From Streptococcus oralis (lineage in GTDB: Bacteria; Bacillota; Bacilli; Lactobacillales; Streptococcaceae), in assembly GCF_001578945.1 (NCBI RefSeq), contig NZ_KQ969554.1:9954-49041 (forward strand): 39,088 bases of DNA, written 5' to 3'. A model generated the notes under the pieces. That model was not told the DNA's origin, ran no database searches, and worked only from the letters and a program-made list of their open reading frames with translations. Both the position numbers and the translations under genes were made by a program. Shown one piece after another: positions 35,514 to 39,088 of this stretch (the first letter of the stretch is position 1; each line of letters opens with the position of its first letter).

Positions 35514-35750
35514 AGCGTTACCTCCGAATAGTGTATTCAAGCTCACTTGGAACTCCACGAACTTTTTGCCTTGTTACCTTACACGAGATCAAACGTCTAT
35601 GCGTTATCAAACTCATTACCAATTGAAACAAAAAGCTGTGGTTAGAGCCTTTTTAAAATCGTCATGCGATTGGAGAAAATGCACTAATCCACAGTGGCTT
35701 ATTCCAAGTATAGCCCTTGGGCTTTGGCAGTAGCTAACTGCACTAAATAT
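35514..35750 (-). mobile_element. Non-coding leader end of the IS110-type element
   Basis: About 235 bases separate the transposase start from the mscS promoter. The stretch contains no gene but several inverted repeats: AGCCC/GGGCT (35712-35723), GCAGT/ACTGC (35727-35741) and a longer CTGTGG...CCACAG pair (from about 35634 to 35695). In IS110 elements the non-coding end beside the transposase start holds the bridge RNA. The position and structure fit, but I cannot prove the exact IS boundary. Confidence 0.6.
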
Positions 35751-35753
35751 AAT
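35724..35753 (+). promoter_or_regulatory. Promoter of the mscS-like gene
   Basis: TTGGCA (35724-35729) and TATAAT (35748-35753) are spaced by 18 bases. The -35 lies inside the GCAGT/ACTGC repeat at the probable outer end of the IS110 remnant. Confidence 0.65.
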
Positions 35754-35767
35754 ACAAGGAGTTTTAT

Positions 35768-36328
35768 ATGCAAGATTTTTTTCAACGTTATCTTGATAAA
35801 TTGGATGTAACAACCATGTTAGAGAATCTTTTGACCAAGCTGATTTCTCTTTTGATTCTCTTCCTGTTATTTTATATAGCTAAAAAAATGCTTCACGCTA
35901 CTGTCCGAAAGATTGTCAAGCCCTCTCTTAAATTTTCAAATCGAGATGCAGGCAGACAAAAGACTATTTCTCGTTTACTTGAGAATATTTTTAACTATAC
36001 CCTTTATTTCTTTTTAATCTACTGTATCTTGTCTATTTTAGGCTTACCAGTTTCCAGCCTCCTTGCTGGGGCAGGGATTGCTGGGGTAGCCATTGGGATG
36101 GGCGCACAAGGTTTTCTGTCCGACGTTATCAATGGTTTTTTTATCCTCTTTGAACGCCAGTTCGATGTGGGTGACGAGGTAGTTCTCACAAATGGTCCTA
36201 TTACCGTTTCTGGAAAGGTCGTTAGTGTAGGAATTCGTACAACGCAACTGAGAGGTGATGATCAAGCCCTTCACTTTATTCCCAATCGCAATATCACCGT
36301 CGTCAGCAACTTCTCTCGTACAGAGTAG
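35768..36328 (+). CDS. MscS-family mechanosensitive channel, short form
   Basis: This 186-residue protein has an N-terminal membrane span (about 20-40), a second span (about 75-93), the pore helix region (LLAGAGIAGVAIGMGAQGFLSDVINGFFILFERQFDVGDEV, about 97-138), and the start of the beta domain (VSGKVVSVGIRTTQLRGDDQALHFIPNRNITVVSN). These are the hallmark of MscS-type channels, which open under membrane tension to release solutes. It ends just after the beta domain, so the C-terminal alpha/beta domain of about 90 residues found in standard MscS proteins is absent. The next 57 bases hold only the corA promoter. It may be a natural short form or a truncated gene. Confidence 0.85.
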   Translation: MQDFFQRYLDKLDVTTMLENLLTKLISLLILFLLFYIAKKMLHATVRKIVKPSLKFSNRDAGRQKTISRLLENIFNYTLYFFLIYCILSILGLPVSSLLAGAGIAGVAIGMGAQGFLSDVINGFFILFERQFDVGDEVVLTNGPITVSGKVVSVGIRTTQLRGDDQALHFIPNRNITVVSNFSRTE

Positions 36329-36350
36329 GTCTGCTATTTTGACAGATTTG

Positions 36351-36359
36351 TGGTACAAT
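36351..36359 (+). promoter_or_regulatory. Extended -10 promoter of the corA-like gene
   Basis: TG-G-TACAAT (36351-36359). A TTGACA at 36339 is only 9 bases away from the -10 and cannot serve as its -35. Confidence 0.5.
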
Positions 36360-36385
36360 AGAAAGAGTTTGGTAAAGGAGAGAGT

Positions 36386-37294
36386 ATGCTATTTGTAGAG
36401 AAAAAACTAGGTCATGATTGTACCTGGATAGACCTTGATGTGGACAAGATCAAAAACATGGAGGATCTTTCTGAAGTCTATGGATTGGACAAGGAAACCA
36501 TCGAGTATGCTCTGGATAGAAATGAACGAGCCCACATGGATTATAACCGTGAAACGGGGACGGTAACCTTCATTTATAATGTTCTTGATTTAGAAAAAGA
36601 CAAAGAATATTATGAAGCGATTCCGATGACCTTTATCGTTGAAAAACAGCGACTAATCACTATTAGTAATCACAAGAATACTTATGTGATTGAGCGTATG
36701 GCAACTTACCTTGAAAGCCATGAGATTATTTCAATCTACAAATTTCTTTTTTCCAGTTTAGAGATGATTAGCAATGCTTATTACCCAGTCATCGAAGAAA
36801 TGGATAAAAGTAAGGATGAAATCAGTGCGCTCCTTCGTCAGACAACGACTAAAAAAAATCTTTTTGCTCTTTCTGACTTGGAAACCGGTATAGTTTACTT
36901 AACAGCTGCTGCCAAACAAAATCGTCTCCTCTTGGAACATATCCAAGGGCATGCTCTTTATCGCAATCTTAATGAGGTAGAAAGAGAGCAGTTTGACGAT
37001 GCCATGATTGAAGCGCATCAGTTGGTTTCGATGACAGACCTGATTTCTCAAGTTTTGCAACAACTCTCAGCCTCTTACAACAACATCCTAAATAATAATC
37101 TAAATGATAATTTGACAACTTTGACCATTATCTCAGTCTTGCTAGCTATCCTTGCGGTTATTACAGGATTCTTCGGAATGAATGTTCCCTTACCGTTTAC
37201 AGATGAACCGAATGCTTGGATTTATATTTTATTAGCTAGTTTAATATTGTGGGGAATCTTAGCTCAGTATCTAAAGAAAATTGCTAGAAATTAA
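36386..37294 (+). CDS. CorA-family divalent cation transporter
   Basis: This 302-residue protein has the CorA fold: a large N-terminal cytoplasmic alpha/beta domain with a long stalk helix, two C-terminal membrane spans and the GMN signature (residues 264-266, FFGMNVPLPF) at the mouth of the pore. Relatives carry Mg2+ (also Co2+ or Ni2+) as pentamers. The last span ends in a short positively charged tail (KKIARN), as usual. It is followed 17 bases later by the yqeG-like gene, so the three genes to yqeH may be one transcript. Confidence 0.92.
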   Translation: MLFVEKKLGHDCTWIDLDVDKIKNMEDLSEVYGLDKETIEYALDRNERAHMDYNRETGTVTFIYNVLDLEKDKEYYEAIPMTFIVEKQRLITISNHKNTYVIERMATYLESHEIISIYKFLFSSLEMISNAYYPVIEEMDKSKDEISALLRQTTTKKNLFALSDLETGIVYLTAAAKQNRLLLEHIQGHALYRNLNEVEREQFDDAMIEAHQLVSMTDLISQVLQQLSASYNNILNNNLNDNLTTLTIISVLLAILAVITGFFGMNVPLPFTDEPNAWIYILLASLILWGILAQYLKKIARN

Positions 37295-37311
37295 AAAGAA
37301 AAGGAGCCAGA

Positions 37312-37839
37312 ATGGCGATTGAAAACTATATGCCAGATTTCGCTGTGGAAGCAGTTTATGATCTGACAGTCCCAAGCCTGCAGGCGCAGGGGATCAAGGC
37401 TGTTTTGGTCGATTTGGATAACACCCTCATTGCTTGGAACAACCCTGATGGAACGCCAGAGATGAAGCAATGGCTACATGACCTCCGCGATGCAGGCATT
37501 CGCATTATCGTGGTCTCAAATAACACCAAAAAACGAGTTCAACGTGCAGTTGAGAAGTTTGGGATTGATTACGTTTATTGGGCCTTGAAGCCCTTTACAT
37601 TTGGGATTGATCGTGCCATGAAGGAATTCCACTATGAAAAAAATGAAGTGGTCATGGTCGGCGACCAACTCATGACGGATATTCGGGCAGCGCATCGTGC
37701 AGGCATTCGTTCAATCTTAGTCAAGCCCTTGGTCCAACATGACTCGATCAAAACGCAAATCAACCGAGCTCGCGAGCGCCGTGTCATGCGAAAAATCACT
37801 GAAAAGTACGGACCGATTATGTATAAAAAAGGAATTTAA
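37312..37839 (+). CDS. yqeG: YqeG-family HAD-superfamily phosphatase
   Basis: This 175-residue protein belongs to the HAD IIIA phosphatases of the YqeG family. The motifs are DLDNT (D34 and D36; nucleophile and general acid), VVSNN (motif II), the lysine in LKPFTFGI and GDQLMTDIRAA (motif IV). Relatives are phosphatases whose substrate in bacteria is poorly known; the plant and yeast relatives dephosphorylate phosphatidylglycerophosphate. It sits directly before yqeH (2-base gap), the usual partner order in Firmicutes, where this cluster is linked to ribosome assembly and NAD or nucleotide metabolism. Confidence 0.92.
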   Translation: MAIENYMPDFAVEAVYDLTVPSLQAQGIKAVLVDLDNTLIAWNNPDGTPEMKQWLHDLRDAGIRIIVVSNNTKKRVQRAVEKFGIDYVYWALKPFTFGIDRAMKEFHYEKNEVVMVGDQLMTDIRAAHRAGIRSILVKPLVQHDSIKTQINRARERRVMRKITEKYGPIMYKKGI

Positions 37840-37841
37840 CT

Positions 37842-38948
37842 ATGGAAGAAATTCTCTGTATTGGTTGTGGAGCAACCATTCAGACGACAGACAAGGCTGG
37901 TCTTGGTTTCACTCCCCAGTCGGCACTTGAAAAAGGCTTGGAGACTGGAGAAGTCTATTGCCAACGTTGTTTCCGTCTCCGTCATTACAATGAAATTACT
38001 GATGTCCAGTTGACGGACGATGATTTCCTCAAGCTCTTGCATGAGGTGGGAGATAGCGATGCCTTAGTGGTTAATGTCATTGATATCTTTGACTTTAACG
38101 GCTCTGTCATCCCTGGCTTGCCACGCTTTGTATCGGGCAATGATGTGCTCTTGGTTGGAAATAAAAAAGATATTCTACCTAAGTCTGTAAAGGCTGGCAA
38201 GATTAGCCAATGGCTCATGGAGCGTGCCCACGAAGAAGGTCTTCGTCCTGTGGACGTCGTCCTAACTTCAGCACAAAACAAGCATGCTATTAAGGAAGTC
38301 ATTGACAAAATCGAGCACTACCGTAAGGGACGCGATGTCTATGTGGTCGGTGTAACCAACGTTGGAAAGTCAACCCTTATCAATGCTATCATCCAAGAAA
38401 TCACAGGTGATCAGAACGTTATCACGACTTCTCGTTTCCCAGGGACAACTTTGGACAAGATTGAGATTCCGCTTGACGACGGTTCTTATATCTATGATAC
38501 GCCGGGGATTATCCACCGTCACCAGATGGCTCACTACTTGACGGCTAAAAATCTCAAGTATGTCAGCCCTAAAAAGGAAATCAAGCCCAAAACCTATCAG
38601 CTCAATCCTGAACAAACCCTATTTTTAGGTGGTTTAGGGCGCTTTGACTTTATATCAGGAGAAAAGCAAGGTTTTACTGCTTTCTTTGACAATGAACTCA
38701 AACTCCATCGTACTAAGCTTGAAGGCGCTAGTGCCTTTTATGACAAACACCTTGGAACCCTTCTGACACCTCCAAATAGTAAGGAAAAAGAAGATTTCCC
38801 AAAACTAGTCCAGCATGTCTTTACCATTAAGGACAAGACTGACTTAGTCATCTCAGGCCTAGGCTGGATCCGCGTAACAGGCACCGCCAAAGTCGCCGTC
38901 TGGGCACCAGAAGGCGTCGCCGTCGTCACACGAAAAGCCATTATTTAA
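37842..38948 (+). CDS. yqeH: Ribosome biogenesis GTPase YqeH
   Basis: YqeH is a circularly permuted GTPase needed for 30S subunit assembly. The 368-residue protein has an N-terminal zinc finger (C6, C9, C40, C43; CIGC and CQRC). The G motifs come in permuted order: G4 NKKD (107-110), G1 GVTNVGKST (170-178), then G3 DTPG (219-222). The C-terminal part is the beta-rich RNA-binding region. Motifs and length are complete. It is the last gene in the window; the sequence after it is described separately. Confidence 0.95.
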   Translation: MEEILCIGCGATIQTTDKAGLGFTPQSALEKGLETGEVYCQRCFRLRHYNEITDVQLTDDDFLKLLHEVGDSDALVVNVIDIFDFNGSVIPGLPRFVSGNDVLLVGNKKDILPKSVKAGKISQWLMERAHEEGLRPVDVVLTSAQNKHAIKEVIDKIEHYRKGRDVYVVGVTNVGKSTLINAIIQEITGDQNVITTSRFPGTTLDKIEIPLDDGSYIYDTPGIIHRHQMAHYLTAKNLKYVSPKKEIKPKTYQLNPEQTLFLGGLGRFDFISGEKQGFTAFFDNELKLHRTKLEGASAFYDKHLGTLLTPPNSKEKEDFPKLVQHVFTIKDKTDLVISGLGWIRVTGTAKVAVWAPEGVAVVTRKAII

Positions 38949-39088
38949 AATAAAATCGCTGAGCGAACAAAGTGAGCTCATACAAAGATAGTTATTGCCG
39001 TGGTGTGATTGCCAATCTTTAGATTGGCAAGGGGCACAATTGAGACCTAGGCTCAATTGTGAGGTAAGGAAATCCATTTTTCAAAGAT
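38949..39088 (+). repeat. Hairpin-rich sequence after yqeH, running to the window edge
   Basis: Perfect inverted repeats follow each other: TCGC/GCGA (38955-38965), TTGCCAATCT/AGATTGGCAA (39009-39030) and CACAATTGAG/CTCAATTGTG (39035-39061). None is followed by a proper T run, so they are not classical terminators. No gene can be supported in these 140 bases. Confidence 0.6.

Noticed and set aside
36339..36344. TTGACA as -35 of the corA-like gene
   Set aside because: Only 9 bases from the -10; the extended -10 alone is a better explanation.
1..39088. tRNA, rRNA, CRISPR, BOX and RUP elements
   Set aside because: No matching conserved sequences or regularly spaced repeats were seen on reading both strands.

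Overview
The window looks like chromosome of a mitis-group Streptococcus (S. mitis / S. oralis / S. infantis type, close to S. pneumoniae). This rests on recognisable protein sequences and on gene order. A complete streptococcal type II fatty-acid synthesis cluster runs fabM-fabT-fabH-acpP-fabK-fabD-fabG-fabF-accB-fabZ-accC-accD-accA, with the TTG-started MarR regulator FabT and the FMN-type enoyl reductase FabK. It is flanked by aspartokinase, a DUF956 gene and serS on one side, and by nusB, a Gls24-like gene, efp and gatCAB on the other. The exact species cannot be fixed from sequence reading alone. No rRNA, tRNA, CRISPR array or intact insertion sequence was seen.

Layout. 1-3600: a type III restriction-modification operon (3' part of mod, complete res), followed by the scar of an AAA-type ATPase gene. 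3700-5345: a glycine riboswitch with terminator, then a sodium:alanine/glycine symporter. 5447-7120: a two-gene operon of an AhpD-like (CxxC) protein and an acyl-CoA-dehydrogenase-like flavoprotein. 7181-8080: a TDT/SLAC1-type anion transporter. 8104-11388 (minus strand): aspartokinase, DUF956 protein, then serS behind a T-box leader. 11463-22145 (plus strand): fatty-acid synthesis cluster, with a clear FabT operator in front of fabK. 22253-22940: a CPBP membrane protease gene broken by two frameshifts. 22981-29823 (minus strand): gatC-gatA-gatB, a pair encoding a TIM44-like zinc-ribbon membrane protein and an SPFH protein, then efp, an Asp23/Gls24 protein and nusB. 29989-32369: a TIGR02206-type membrane protein and prfC. 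32370-32730: an unusually hairpin-dense intergenic region with a diverged tandem duplication. 32731-34960 (minus strand): an aromatic-acid-exporter-like protein and the serine/threonine symporter sstT. 35098-35750: a decayed IS110-type insertion sequence that keeps its non-coding leader. 35768-38948: a short MscS-type channel, a CorA-type transporter, a YqeG-type HAD phosphatase and the YqeH ribosome-assembly GTPase. 38949-39088: another hairpin-rich stretch.

How the parts work together. The fab/acc genes encode the route from acetyl-CoA to saturated and unsaturated acyl-ACP. FabT probably represses the part from its own gene onward, and fabM has a separate promoter. Around the cluster are translation genes (serS under T-box control, gatCAB for Gln-tRNA formation, efp, prfC, yqeH) and amino-acid uptake or synthesis genes (AgcS, aspartokinase, SstT). 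The accessory or decaying parts are the R-M operon with its ATPase scar, the broken CPBP gene and the IS110 remnant. The least explained items are the hairpin arrays at 32370-32730 and 38949-39061, the SPFH/TIM44-like pair, the ACAD-like/AhpD-like pair, and the long inverted repeat that encloses the FabT operator of fabK.
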